From NCBI GenBank assembly GCA_013399855.1, contig VXAY01002459.1, positions 8,590 to 72,589 of the forward strand: DNA of 64,000 nucleotides. The letters run 5' to 3'. The first letter of the stretch is position 1, and every line of letters begins with the position of its first letter. A model generated the notes under the pieces. That model worked only from the letters and a program-made list of their open reading frames with translations, was not told the DNA's origin and made no database searches. The position numbers were made by a program, and so were the translations under genes. The stretch is from Oxyruncus cristatus (Eukaryota; Chordata; Aves; Passeriformes; Cotingidae). Shown here piece by piece: positions 13,354 through 24,959 of the stretch.

Positions 13354-13890
13354 ATGAAAAAAATCAACATTTTTGCATACAATAGAACAGAAGACCTCAA
13401 CTCTCTGCCCACATTATGCCTTTTCTCACAAAAGCCAAAGGGAATTTGCATCATCTGGGACCTTGCAAATCTTCAGTACAGGGAGATCACTGACATTTCT
13501 GAGCTCTGTGGAACAACATCAGTAAAAGACTGGATATATTGCTATCACCTCCACCCAGAGCATGAGCAGCAGGGATGGTTTTGGTCAAAACACTGTCATT
13601 CCCCCTCCACAGGTTGGCAAAGTGGCTCTGAATGTGTGGGTCTCTTGGCTGTGGAAGCTGCTCCAGTTAAAACTCTGACAGCAACCTCTCTGCAAGCCCC
13701 ACATTCCCTTTGGAAGGGAGGTGGCACTGTAGGGAAGCCTGCTTTACAATCGTGGAAAGGCCAGAGTATCTCTCCTGTGGGTTTCCATGCATTAAAAAAT
13801 GACACAAATTGTATGGATCAGGTAGGGAGTGAATCTACATCTTGTGATGTTGTGCTAATGAAACACAGATTTACTGCCTGCTCGATATAA
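13354..13890 (+). other. Longest ATG open frame (178 codons), probably not a gene
   Basis: An uninterrupted frame from ATG to TAA. The translation has no domain, signal peptide, membrane span or repeat that I recognise. Its composition is mixed, with many cysteine, tryptophan and histidine residues spread without pattern. It begins in an AT-rich stretch containing AAAAAAATC-type runs and has no visible promoter or strong Kozak context. In a 64-kb vertebrate window read in six frames, one frame of this size is unremarkable. A lineage-specific transcript cannot be excluded from sequence alone. Confidence 0.1.
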
Positions 13891-14894
13891 TTCCTGTCTC
13901 CTGTAAACCACAATTCACAAGGAACTCAACCTACAACAACATATGTAGACATTTTATCTGCATCTGGGTTTGGATGGAAAAATTAAAACTGTTTTTGCAC
14001 AAAACAGAAATCACCAAGAGCTTGCCTTTAACTTTTATGCAAAGGTTAAGGGTAGCGGTTAGTGGTACAATCCCGCAACTTGCAGGATTTTGCTGTTATA
14101 CCCGAAGATTTTTTTTAAGAATTACATAACACCTAACCCCAAATTGTAGATCCACAGATAAATTCAATGTTGTCCAGCACAGACACTACAAAACAAATTA
14201 AAACTCCGGTCCTTACTTCTGTCTAGCAATCCTCCTCTTCCAAACCCAGAAAACTTTTTTTATGATAAAGAACTATAAAACATCTGAGATACAAGGTTTA
14301 ATTAGAGTTCTGATTTAACAATCTAATAGTAAATGCTGCCACTAGTCAAATGGGATGATATAGTGGGTATACTCTGTGATGTAAGAATATAGAAATTAAG
14401 TTTTTTTAAAAAAAACCCTCAGAGTTACAATTCTACATGCTACTAAAGACTCTAAACCACTTCCCTAAAGAACAGAAAGCTGAGAGGCAAGTGAAGTTAA
14501 GGTACTTTTGTGACCTCCATTAGCCTAATGACACCTTTCAGAGGGGCTAAGGTCAGCAAAGTGTACCCTTATCTTTGCTGGTTCCCTGGCAGCAGGTCCT
14601 GTGCCTCAGGCTGTATCACACATCACTCGGCTCTGCTACCGATTTCAATGTGTTGTCTTCTTGTGGCCCTGAGCAGTAAACAGGTAGCACAAACCACGGA
14701 TTAGGCAGCTCTTACAGAGCTGTAAAGGGATTTTTGTTGAATTCTTTGAGTGCTCTTTCTGTCTCAGTGACCACCAGCCCCTCCAATGTAACAACTGTGA
14801 CGGATGTGACCAAGGCAGGCCTCACCCTAGAGCAATCTGAAGCCCAGCATGCATCCAACTACTTCTCCGAGGACTTAAGGACTTAAGCTCTCAA

Positions 14895-14945
14895 AAAAAC
14901 CAAAAAAATAAAAGAAAAAAAAAGAAAAAAAAAAAAGAAAAAGGA
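14895..14945. repeat. A-rich low-complexity run
   Basis: A runs interrupted by single G, C or T bases, without a recognisable retroposon body upstream. Confidence 0.85.
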
Positions 14946-16718
14946 AGAAGCTATATGTACTGATTCTAGGTCTTATATGACTTATATGATCAAACTTCTA
15001 GAAATTTTATGGAGTGAGACAAGGGTGTAATCCCTTGACTCCATATCCACATAGTGGAAATTGCAGTGCTACTTATGACACTCACCTTATGCAGTTAAAT
15101 CCACCATGTATACACTCCAGAGTGAAAGGTAAGTTTTGTTCCATTAATATTATTTTCTTAAGCAATCAATAGAGAGAAGTGGATGTTCCCAGATCCAAAG
15201 CTCCGAATCTGGCCTTTTGAAGTTAGGTATTGTGAATATTGCCTAAAAGTGCTCTAGGCGTTCCTGTCAGATAAGAATCCTAGCAAGGCAACATAGTATT
15301 TACTGATGCTAATGATTTTGAAAAATGGGACAAGGGGTAAATTGTATGGACTTGTGAACATTGTGAGCTATTAAGAGGGAAAAAGAGGGGAGAAAATATG
15401 AAAGTAGAGATGGTAGCAGACTGTTGTGGTAGTTACAGACTTGAGTATAAGAAGCCAAAAAAAATAGAGATATATATGAGTTATATATTTGACTGCATGC
15501 AACGGTGATACCATGGCACAGATGATTTGCATTAATAACCTTTTAAGAGATAATAGAAACAATTGTTGAAGATTAATGACAAAAAAGAAAAATAAATGAG
15601 GACAGGAACAGCAAAGGACTCTGTGCTTTTAAATATTCAGAGATGCTTTCAGAGTTGAACATTATCATTAATAAAGAAAAGATATCCTATTCTATATTTA
15701 ATTTATCAATATTGCCTTTACAAAGTCAAGACAAGGTTTGGAAGGTTAGAGATATTTAAGATCTTATCTAGATAGAGGTTTAATTTTTCATCAACTTTTG
15801 AGGGGTTTCTTCTAAATTTTAATACCCTGTGATCATATAGCACAATCCCTACTTTGAGTTAACTGGCCAGTTGGTGCAAATTCTCAAACAGGCTTTTAAA
15901 ACCAATTAAGTTCTTTCTATTATTTCAGTGTGAATAAGGTTCATGCATAGCTTTTGTATTAGGTTGGCAGTCTTCCAACTACTTTTCTCTATTTTCTATA
16001 TTGTTCCAGCATTTTATACTGTAACTTTTCTGCTCTGAAGTTGACAGGACCAAGCTGATTGTGGACCTTTTGCTTTTGCATCTTTCAAGAGACACGTACC
16101 TTAAAAAAGTAATATGCACTGGAAGGAGATAAGCACACACTAGCACAACACTGAAAAAAAAAAAAGTACATTCTTTCGACTGTATTACAAAGAATATTGC
16201 AAGAATCTCAGACAGACTTTGGTCTTATTTTTTTTTCTCTTATTCTACTCTGACAACACTTCAGAGCACTTTAGCTCACTGTGTATATTCAGAAATTCTT
16301 ATTCTCATTCTTGTCTACTCTCATTCTTTGGTTCAGTGCTACTCTCAGACACAGAAACACCAATACATCAAGGTTCTCAGACACCTGCCTGACTAACAGT
16401 AGTTTATTAAGATGACTAACTCCTGAGATACAGGACTATCACTTCAGAACTTTTGTGCTACACCTTGTTTTGGTCATATAAAAAAAATTTCTGACACAGA
16501 ATTGAATGACGTTTTATATCCCAGTATAATTCTTGGGGTCTTGGAGATCCCACAGGATTCTAGGGCATACCAGGACAAAATATACCATGGCCTTGGTGCT
16601 ACTTCTCTGTGCCTTGAAAGGATCAGTAACCTCTTCCTTTCAGTGGCTTGTATGACATCTCTGATGGAAGTGCTTCCCAGCCCAGTGCAGGAGGAACACT
16701 AACCTGTTAAACCTACCA

Positions 16719-16757
16719 AAGGTATTTTCCACCCTAAGTGATTCTACTATTCTATTT
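16719..16757 (+). mobile_element. Short CR1 LINE 3' tail
   Basis: 'CCACCCTAAGTGATTCTAC' followed by 'TATTCTATT' resembles the last 40 bases of CR1 (CCAACCCTAAATGATTCTATG type). Only the tail is recognisable, and the bases upstream do not extend the match clearly. Confidence 0.45.
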
Positions 16758-19700
16758 CCTAATTGTGTCCTACTTTTCCTTATATCCCATAACTTCTACA
16801 TACAAACTGTGATCTCTGTTCACCCTTTGTTCTTACTAGTGACAAAGAAAGTCAGTCATGGTGAGACTGTATGAGTGGCACACAAGCAGCTTCCTAATTA
16901 AAAAAGAAAAAGAAAGAAAAAGAAAAAAAAAGACATTACTTGAAATAAGTGCCCAGAAAATTAGGTAGCAGATGACTTATCTTCTGGAAGATAATGAGAA
17001 GAGATTATGGAAAAAGTGAAATGTTTTATCAGTGTTCCCATGGAAACTGTAATAGGTGCAATAACAAGCTTTTAAATTTCATCAACTTTCCCAAGAACAT
17101 AAAGTTGAATTCTGCTAACAGCCAAGGCCAAAACCCTCCTGGGTTAGTCAGGATAGTGTTCAGTCAGCCTCAGTGGTCAACCTCCCAGTGTATGCCTAAG
17201 AAGAAGAAAGGAGGAGCCTTTCTGTGAGGAAAGAGACAGACAACTAATATGGGAGAAGGACACTGAGTGTGCAAAAGCAAGCCCATGACAATAACTGTAC
17301 TGCAGATTATGCTAAAGAAGTATTTTCACAAGCAATGACAGGTAACCAGTATTCCCAGAACTCAGCTATATCCTTCGCCCCGCAGTGAACTCTGCTTTCT
17401 GAAAGCAACAGCTCCCTCCACAGGCTTTTGACCAGAAGCCTGGTTCACAACCTGCGAGGAGGAGAATGATGAGTTCTGAAACTCCCACCCTGTTTTTCAG
17501 GCTCAACATTTCCACTAGGCGAGGAATAATTACTGTAGGTGTGAGTCTTCAGCTTCCTGTTTTTCAAGACATACTCTTGTATGAATGCCTCTCATTGCTA
17601 TGAAATCTGAACAGCTTTTTTTTGTTTATAGTGTGTCAATCGAAAGTTTGGCTCATTTTGCCTTTCCTTGTTCTGACTGACAGTTTGTGCATCTCATATC
17701 ATTAGTACCTCCACTGTTTTCTAAAACAGTAATTTTTGTAAGAGGAGAATGAAGTTTCATTAACAATTTTTCACATGCTGTCACAGAGGATTAAAGAAAT
17801 AGTGTATGAAACTGTCAAGTGTTTTAAAAGTCTGACATGACAAGATCTCTGCAGCTCATGTACTGCATGTAACGCGCTGTACAAAATAGAGTAAGCTCTC
17901 ATGCTGCAAGGTAGACTTTGCTCGGCATGTTCAAGGCCATTATATGTTTCCATTTCTCTCTCAGTCTTCCAAATATGCTCTACTGTGATTTTAGAGCTAC
18001 TTTGTCTATAGCAAAATAGGCCTTCTAACTATCCAAATGTTCAGTAAAGGATTTCATTAACAAAGGATGCCAATAAAAACTAAATCAGACAGAAGAAAAG
18101 GACAAAGATGAGTAAACCTTGTATTCAGAGACCACTGAACACTAAGTTCCAGTTTTTCAACAGCAAAATCAGCTGTTGGTTTATAAGACCTTCCACTTAC
18201 GATTTGCCCTCTAGGCCGTTTTATATTAGCGTTAGTGAGCCTGTGTCACAGTGAATCCACACTAATCATTGAGGTATGCTGAAGAAATAGGTTTGACAGA
18301 GGTAGAAAGCAAGAGAACTGGCATACAAGTTCACAAAAGGGTCCTTACTATAAACCGTGAACTTGTAAAAGCATCAATAAATACCTAAAGACATTCTTTT
18401 CATTTTTGTTCTTTTGTTAGGTTCCATAATTGTTGGGTCTCTCCCAAAATTTCAAGTACATGTCAAAAGCACAGTCCTCCACCTCCCCCAGTCCCACTGG
18501 TACATCATGAGCAGAGCACTGTAAACTCCTCCCTCAGCATTTCTGTCCGTACATCCAAATGCCTCCTTCCTTCCGGCTCCAGCCCTGCCCCCAACATATG
18601 TGGTCTGCAGCCTGTGATAGCCCCAAGATCCTCTTAGGCAGCGTTGTTTTCTACATGATTGCACCTGTCTTCCCTACTTCCACTTGATTAATATAATGCA
18701 ATTTACACACGCTACATCATTTTTCCCTGTCTCAAAGGAGCCAGGTTCCCCCGGAGGGATCAGCAGCCGGACTACCTCCCGTCCTCCTACAGGAGCATCC
18801 AGGAGGCACTAAAATCCAAGCTACTTACTCTCTAAGCTTTAGCCTAAATAGCTGTTTTTTTCCAGAGTTAGATGACAATGGCTCACCTAGTTCCTGTAGG
18901 ATCCTCCATAAAAACAAGCCACCCTTGATGTCACCAATCAGTTTTAACTGACAAAACGTGTAGAGGAAGGACACGGGTCAATGGCAGTTTAAAAACATTG
19001 CTACACAAATAAATGAATGAAACAACAGAAAAAAAAAATGAAATAAATAAAGATTTAAAAATTCTTAGACTAGCTCCCAGCATCTGAAACATTCCAGTCT
19101 AAACCATTAATATATCTTGGAATGCAGATAATTCGGGAGAAATACAGTACATCAGGGTGGTGTGCTTTTTGTGAGGAAGGAAAGAGGCACAATTTACTAA
19201 CAATAACTGTTTGTAAAAAAGAGGTCAGGCTGTGAAAACAATGTCAAATAAATACATGGAGTAAGCGTTGCTACATCTTTTATAGAAATTAAGATATATT
19301 ATGTAATTATGATATAACAAGGAAATATAAAGACAAACACCACAGAGTGTACTGCCCCAAGAAATTTTCTGTAAACGTAGAAAAACAAAATTTTTAATGA
19401 ACTCTGATAAACTCCCACCAGTAATAAGGAAGGAATAAAAATTCTCCTTTTTTGAGAGTTGTGTATTTTGCAGTTATCCTTTCAGGTATTATACTTCTGT
19501 AAGTAAAGGACTTGCCAAGTATGCTGAGTTCAATGAACATTGACCTAATTTTTTGATTCTGTCTGAAAGCAGCTTCTAATTTCAATACAAGGCTGTAAAA
19601 ATTTAATTCTGATTGCTTGAACCTACACACCTCTGGTTGTGCATAAGAGTATGTTCCTATCAGAATAGGCTTTACAGTAAATACAATTAACTTCACTTGA

Positions 19701-20356
19701 AAAATACAGGATTTTGAAGCTTTTGTTATTTTATCGGGGGCTCTTCCACAGTTGAAATGCAAGTATACCAAGAGTTAAGAAAGACTTTGCTTTCACATTT
19801 ATAATGGTTGCACTTTGCCTAGAAAACATTCTCATTATATAATTTCACCTCATTATTTCAAAGTAATGGAAACTCAATGACATTAATTTCAATTACTTAT
19901 TAATATTTCTAGGTGAAAACCTGGAGAACTTGAAATCCATTTGATACAGATTTAAAGATGTCTGAGGCTATTTAGAGATATATAATTCAAGTTATACAGT
20001 AATTTCCAAAATATTCCAGAAAAGATACAGTTTTAGTTAATCCCAGCACACATTCTGCCAAATCCTAGATTTTTGCATGCCTAAGGTATCTTAGCTCTGT
20101 CCCATTTGTCCTGTTAGTATGTCTTTAAGAATAAAGCTTAGCTTTCAGTTATGTGCTAAAGAAGACCTGACCTAGAAAACAAATTATTCTTATATGCATA
20201 GATGCAATACCTGTGGCAGCATAAAGAAATCCAACAATACCCTTTCAAATATCTTTCAAATACCCTGCACACAGCAAGAAGCCTTTACTTCTGTGAGGTA
20301 CCAAAACCCTACCACAGCCCCAAAACATCTACATAGCAGTACCTCCCATATCTATC
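16758..20356. other. Unique non-coding stretch
   Basis: No gene or transposon was recognised. Purine-rich simple sequence of AAAAAG type lies at about 16902-16933. A 125-codon minus-strand open frame at 19394-19771 has no recognisable domain and is AT-driven. Confidence 0.6.
16902..16933. repeat. (AAAAAG)-type purine-rich simple repeat
   Basis: Runs of A punctuated by single G bases at near-regular spacing. Confidence 0.8.
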
Positions 20357-21524
20357 TGTCACGGTTTAACCCCAGCTGACAACTAAACACCACACAGCCC
20401 TTCACTCACTTCTCCCTGTTGGGATGGGGGAGAGAACCACAAGGGTAAAAGGTAGAAAACTCATGGGTTGGGATAAAGACAGTTTAACAGGGAAAGCAAA
20501 AGCTGCACACACAAGCAAAGCAAAACAAGGAATTCATTCACTACTTCCCATGGGCAGGCAGGTGTTCAGCCATCCCCAGGAGAGCAGGGGATATGTAACA
20601 GCATGTGTAACAGTAACTTGGGAAGACAAATTCCATCACTCTAAATGTCCCTCCCTTCATTCTTCTTCTTCCCACAGCTTTATGTCCTGAGCATGACACT
20701 ACATGGTGTGGAATATCCCTTTAGTCAGTTGGAGTCAGGTGTCCCAGCTGTGCCCTCTCCCAACATCTTGTGCATCCCATGATGCCTTGGAGTTTTGATC
20801 TTTTTTAATTTTATAGATTTTAGAAGTAGTTATATAGCAAATGTAGATTTTTATGTAGTAGAATGAGATCCTTTGCCCTTTCACACAGCAGCTACACATA
20901 CTAAACCCTCTTACCCATTCCTCTATCAATTCCCCTAAATCCCAGTAATGTGTTTAGTCTTATTTTCAAGGTAGAAATGTAGAAAACACCCCAAATTTGT
21001 GCAAGAAGATATAGGTGTAGACACAACGACCTTCTGGTCCAGAACTTTGGAGAGCCTCCAAGAACATCACGAGCTCTGAGGAAGATGAAGATGAGGAAGA
21101 GGGGTTCTCGAAAATCCCCCAGACCCAATTCCAGAGAGGCATGCCGGGGGGCAGAACTTAGTCGTGGCCTATCAGGATTGGACAGAACTCATTATAAAAG
21201 ATGTGAACAACTGTATTCGGGAGCGCGCAGATATGGTATTTCCTAGAAGCTTAGAAGCTCATTAAAACCTTTTATTCCTTATCTTACCTCTATCTAATTT
21301 GGCCGGAGTCTTTTTTCTCCCCAAACCATTTTAGGCAACACCACATCCCAATTGCTGAGTAATGGTGGGAGAGGCAGAAAAGAACTTGGCACTGTCAAAG
21401 AGCTCCTGAGCAATAGGTAAAACATCCTCCTGTTACCAACAGTGTTTCCAGCACAAATCCAAAATGCAGCTCCACACTAGATTCTGTGAAAAAAATTAGC
21501 TCTACCCCAGCCAAAAGCAGCACA
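20357..21524 (-). mobile_element. ERV LTR (solo), minus orientation, split by a nested LTR
   Basis: The two halves, 20357-20779 and 21346-21524, together form one LTR when read on the minus strand. It begins TGTGCTGC and ends ACCGTGACA (TG...CA). A promoter-like segment 'GGGATATTCCACACCATG' is followed by a TATA-like ACATAAAG. A second copy of the same family, in plus orientation, lies at 44493-45047. The two align over essentially their full length, including the block for 'GGCTGAACACCTGCCTGCCC' and the block for 'GAATTCCTTGTTTTG'. No gag, pol or env flanks it, so it is a solo LTR. The family is of a type common in bird genomes; I do not assign a name. A possible duplication CTATC is found at 20352-20356 and 21530-21534, but the right copy is offset by five bases, so it is weak. 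Confidence 0.85.
20780..21345 (+). mobile_element. Nested ERV solo LTR inserted in the older LTR
   Basis: A 566-bp element of a different LTR family. It starts TGATGCC and ends CACCACA. Inside it are a TATA-like 'CATTATAAAAG' around 21190, a polyadenylation-type ATTAAA around 21262 and a T-rich stretch before the end, the usual order for U3-R-U5. The target sequence TCCCA lies on both sides, and the match extends to seven bases (CATCCCA at 20773-20779 and 21344-21350). Removing the element and one copy of the repeat makes the surrounding older LTR continuous and collinear with its relative at 44.5 kb. This places the boundaries to within two bases and shows the order of insertion. No internal retroviral sequence is left, so it reduced to a solo LTR by recombination between LTRs. 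Confidence 0.85.
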
Positions 21525-22209
21525 CGACTCTATCCCCTCCAAACTGCCTTTTAATTCTTTGTTATATGACACAAACCCAAGCTCTGAATATGAAAATATT
21601 TGCTTGCATAATAATTTTATAAACTAATCATTTAACTGTGAATAAATCCTGATAAAGTTTACGAAATGCCTATACGTAATTAATTCATTTTTACGAGTGA
21701 AAGACAAACATGGGTTAAATAGCTCCTAATGCAGTGGAAACCAAGTCTAGGATTACTTTAACAGCTGTTAGCTTTGGATACCAACATTTGCTTCAACACA
21801 GATTATTCCCTTTATTATTAATGCTATAGCCTTTATGAATTAAAAGAATAATGATCATCTATATTGCCTTCAGGTTAGCTGTGAGCCCAGAGATTAGACG
21901 AAATTATAGAGAGGGAAGGAGACAGGAAAAAAGAAAAAATCAGATCAAGTGGTGGGCTACGTTAACAAGCACTTCTTATTGCAATTGCAGTTTATCTGAC
22001 TACATGACAAGGGGAGCAGGCTTACTTAAAAAACAGTTTGAGGTTATAGATCTTCTGTGGTTCTTTGTCTCTACTAAAAAGAAAAAATATTGCACAACCT
22101 ATTTTTAAACAAACTATTTTTCAACAGTTGGTGAGCAAGTGTGTGTTAATTTGCATGACCTATTATCTCCAGCATTTATTTGTTTGTGTTCTTTGCTTTT
22201 AGAAGAATT

Positions 22210-22570
22210 GGCATTAATTATAAGTATGGAAGTAATTTGAAATGTCAGTTCAGAATTTTACCGCTTGGAACAGCTCATCCTTCAATAATTAAGTCAATAA
22301 AATTAATATAATTTAATTTAAACAGTGAAGCTTCTTTTTAGACCTTACGGAGTGATTACAATTAGTATTCCATAATTAGTATTTTATTGATGTCCATACA
22401 CTGGATTGCCAGGCATCATCAAGATACACCAATGATTGGAAGTAATTTGATAAACATTCAAAACTGTTGCATTAATGGCGTGCCTCCCAATTACGCATTG
22501 AGTTAATGAATGCATTTAAATGTTATGGAGATGAATTTAAAGGACAGCTCAGCCTTAATTACTATACCAT
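22210..22570. promoter_or_regulatory. Candidate conserved non-coding element (enhancer-like)
   Basis: A compact block dense in ATTA/TAAT homeodomain cores. Examples are CATTAATTATAAG near 22213, CAATAATTAAGTC near 22283, CATTAATGGCG near 22470, CAATTACGCATTGAGTTAATG near 22489 and CCTTAATTACTATA near 22553. A 14-bp sequence, TGGAAGTAATTTGA, occurs twice, at 22227-22240 and 22437-22450. It lacks repeats and homopolymers although its surroundings are full of them. This texture is typical of vertebrate developmental CNEs, but conservation cannot be seen from one sequence, so the call is an inference. Confidence 0.35.
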
Positions 22571-24936
22571 TTCCTCCCTCTTCCCCAACATTCTAATTAT
22601 AACTTCAGTAGTTATCACCTTTTAGTATACAAATATCAGGCTCTTCTTTAAATGCAGAACTAGAACATTTATGATATTTTTTAAAAAAAAAAATTAAGTG
22701 TGCCAACAGTGCTAAAATAACAAGGAATTATTTTCCCATAAAATAAAAACTTCTAGAGACTGAGAAATGGTCTTTTACCAGTTCTTCCTCATTCACATTT
22801 TATTTTCTCAAAGACTTACAGGCAGGACAGGAAAGAGAGTATAACTAAGTGAAAGTATCTTATTTTTTCCCCCCAGGTTTAAAATAATATCAAGAAAGAA
22901 TTGAAGAGTTAGCAACATTATTTACAGGCAGGGTGTTTGAAAGTGTGTAGAGACAGGTAGGAGAACTCTGCAGCTCTGTTTCAGCATAATTTAATACTAT
23001 AATGTCAAGGAGATGACACTGAGTACTTTGAAATCCATGGCTTCTGAAACCCACATGGTTTCACTCTCACATGGAAACGATTTGGCCCTAGAAACACCTG
23101 TCACTACCAGTGCTTCTTCAAAAGAGTGTGTCAAGGAGGACAGTAGTCCTGAACTCAATGAGTCTCCTGAAAATGTGTTCTCTCGTGAGTGCAGGAAAAC
23201 CCAGGTCTTAAGGAAAAGCAAAGCAAAACTGCTATTTCTAAGGGACAGAGATGAATCATCAGCTACCAGATGGCTGATTTATGGCTGCAGTTTCTTAACT
23301 TTGAGATGTTTGAAGGGACAGCTGATGGAAATGCATGCCAGAAAACATTCCTGTAAAGGTTGACTATGCCGTTAGAGCACGCTTTCCAAACTGCAAAACC
23401 TACTTGAGTGCAGAAAAGAAGGGAAGAATATGAGGGTTTTGCTATCAGATATGCTGGAGCCTCAGAAAAGAGATACAGTTTGCACAACCCCCTGCCACAT
23501 TACAAAACTGGAAGGAACACAAGTGTGTGACACTCAAGGATGTTATGACATTACAACCTGCCAAAAATAGTCTGTTGTACTTCTCAATATCTTAATGTTT
23601 CTTAGAGCTTTAAAGGTCCTGATGGTCTACAGTAGGCACTGTCTGAATGAAAATACAGTAAAAGGAATATTAATTGACATGAGTGGAGCTTAAGATGTAT
23701 TAATTACTATCCTCTCCAATTCCTGATTCTTCTCTCTCTTCTCCCGTATTTAGTTTTTGCTATCTAGTTTCTCACAAAGTTCTCACAGATTTTCAGGGAG
23801 TACTTTTGTTTGTTTGTGGGGATTTTGACAATTTTTTTCAATGGATATTATTGATAGTGAAAAAAAGCTAATTTTGAGAAGAGAGTGAGTTAGCCGCTCC
23901 GCTCTAGGGAAAGAAATCATGGCTAAAGCTAGTGGAGAACCAAGATAACACCCCTAAATAAAGATCTAAAATCTTTCTATTCCCACCCTTGCACAGCTAA
24001 AGCAGTACTGTCTGTCGCGAGAGACTCTCTCTCCTGTGCTGAAAAGGCAGCGTCTGGAAGGCAGACGACTGCACAAGTGGTACCAAGAACAGGTTGAGGC
24101 AACACCAACTCAGCATCCCACTTGATGTGTCTGCTCCTAAATTATGTGTGTATCCTCACAGAAGAAACAGGACATGTGTAAGGAGGGTGGTCTGACAGGA
24201 TGATATATTTATTAGACCACGCAGGCTTCTCACTGTGCTTATGTAAATCCCTGTAAATTCTTTGCCTGTTGCATCTCTGACTCTTTTCGGAGTACAGTGG
24301 TGAAAGGGCAAATACACGCAGCCTTTATGACAAACATAGTGGGAATTTCTTCTTGTTCAAACATATTGACATGTGAGAAGACTGTGGGTTGTGTGTTCAG
24401 GTCCCTTCCCACCAAACAGTCAGGAAAAGTCTTAGATGTACATCATTCAGCAGAACTCCAAGAACATTGGGGAAAACAATGGCTGCACTATTCCAACTTG
24501 CCTGTATTTATTGAAAAGGTAGGGTAGGAAAACAGACCTAAATGTCGATTTTTCTAAATTTAAACAGTGATTAGCATTGTGTTCAAATTCTATTCATGGA
24601 CTAAGACACAAGCCTCAGTAATGCAACAAGAGGTTCAAAGTGACTTTTCCATATCACTTACAAGCATCTCTGCTTTACACTCCTACATGAAAGTGCAATT
24701 TGTCTTTCAGCATTTGGAGCTTCCCTTAAGAGCTTAAATTTCAGATCAAAAAAAGAACATTGCATTTTACTAACTCGGGGCCTACTGAATGTGACAAAAT
24801 CATGATCCAAATATACTATGAAGGCTCCGAAACCAGAAAATTAATAAAGTGAGCCCTGATTTTAGAAAGCATATGTGCCTTTGGAGACCTGACTTAAAAG
24901 TTTTTTAACTTTTGAGGTGGGAAATAATGCTTTTTC

Positions 24937-24959
24937 TTTTTTTTTTTTTTTTTTTTTTT
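24937..24959. repeat. Poly(T) run, 23 bases
   Basis: A T homopolymer in T-rich context. The bases after it were not matched to any known retroposon. Confidence 0.9.

Larger units (their letters stand above)
12331..16718. other. Unique non-coding stretch with the longest open frame
   Basis: The segment 12331-12690 is GC-richer than its surroundings but has no recognised element. The longest ATG frame of the window (13354-13890, 178 codons) lies here and is described separately. An A-rich low-complexity run sits at 14895-14945, and a small repeat GGACTTAA occurs twice around 14871-14886. Nothing else was recognised. Confidence 0.55.

Noticed and set aside
23013..23363. Serine-rich 116-codon plus-strand frame
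   Set aside because: There is no domain, and a 74-codon frame lies antisense to it. Neither splice context nor codon pattern supports an exon.
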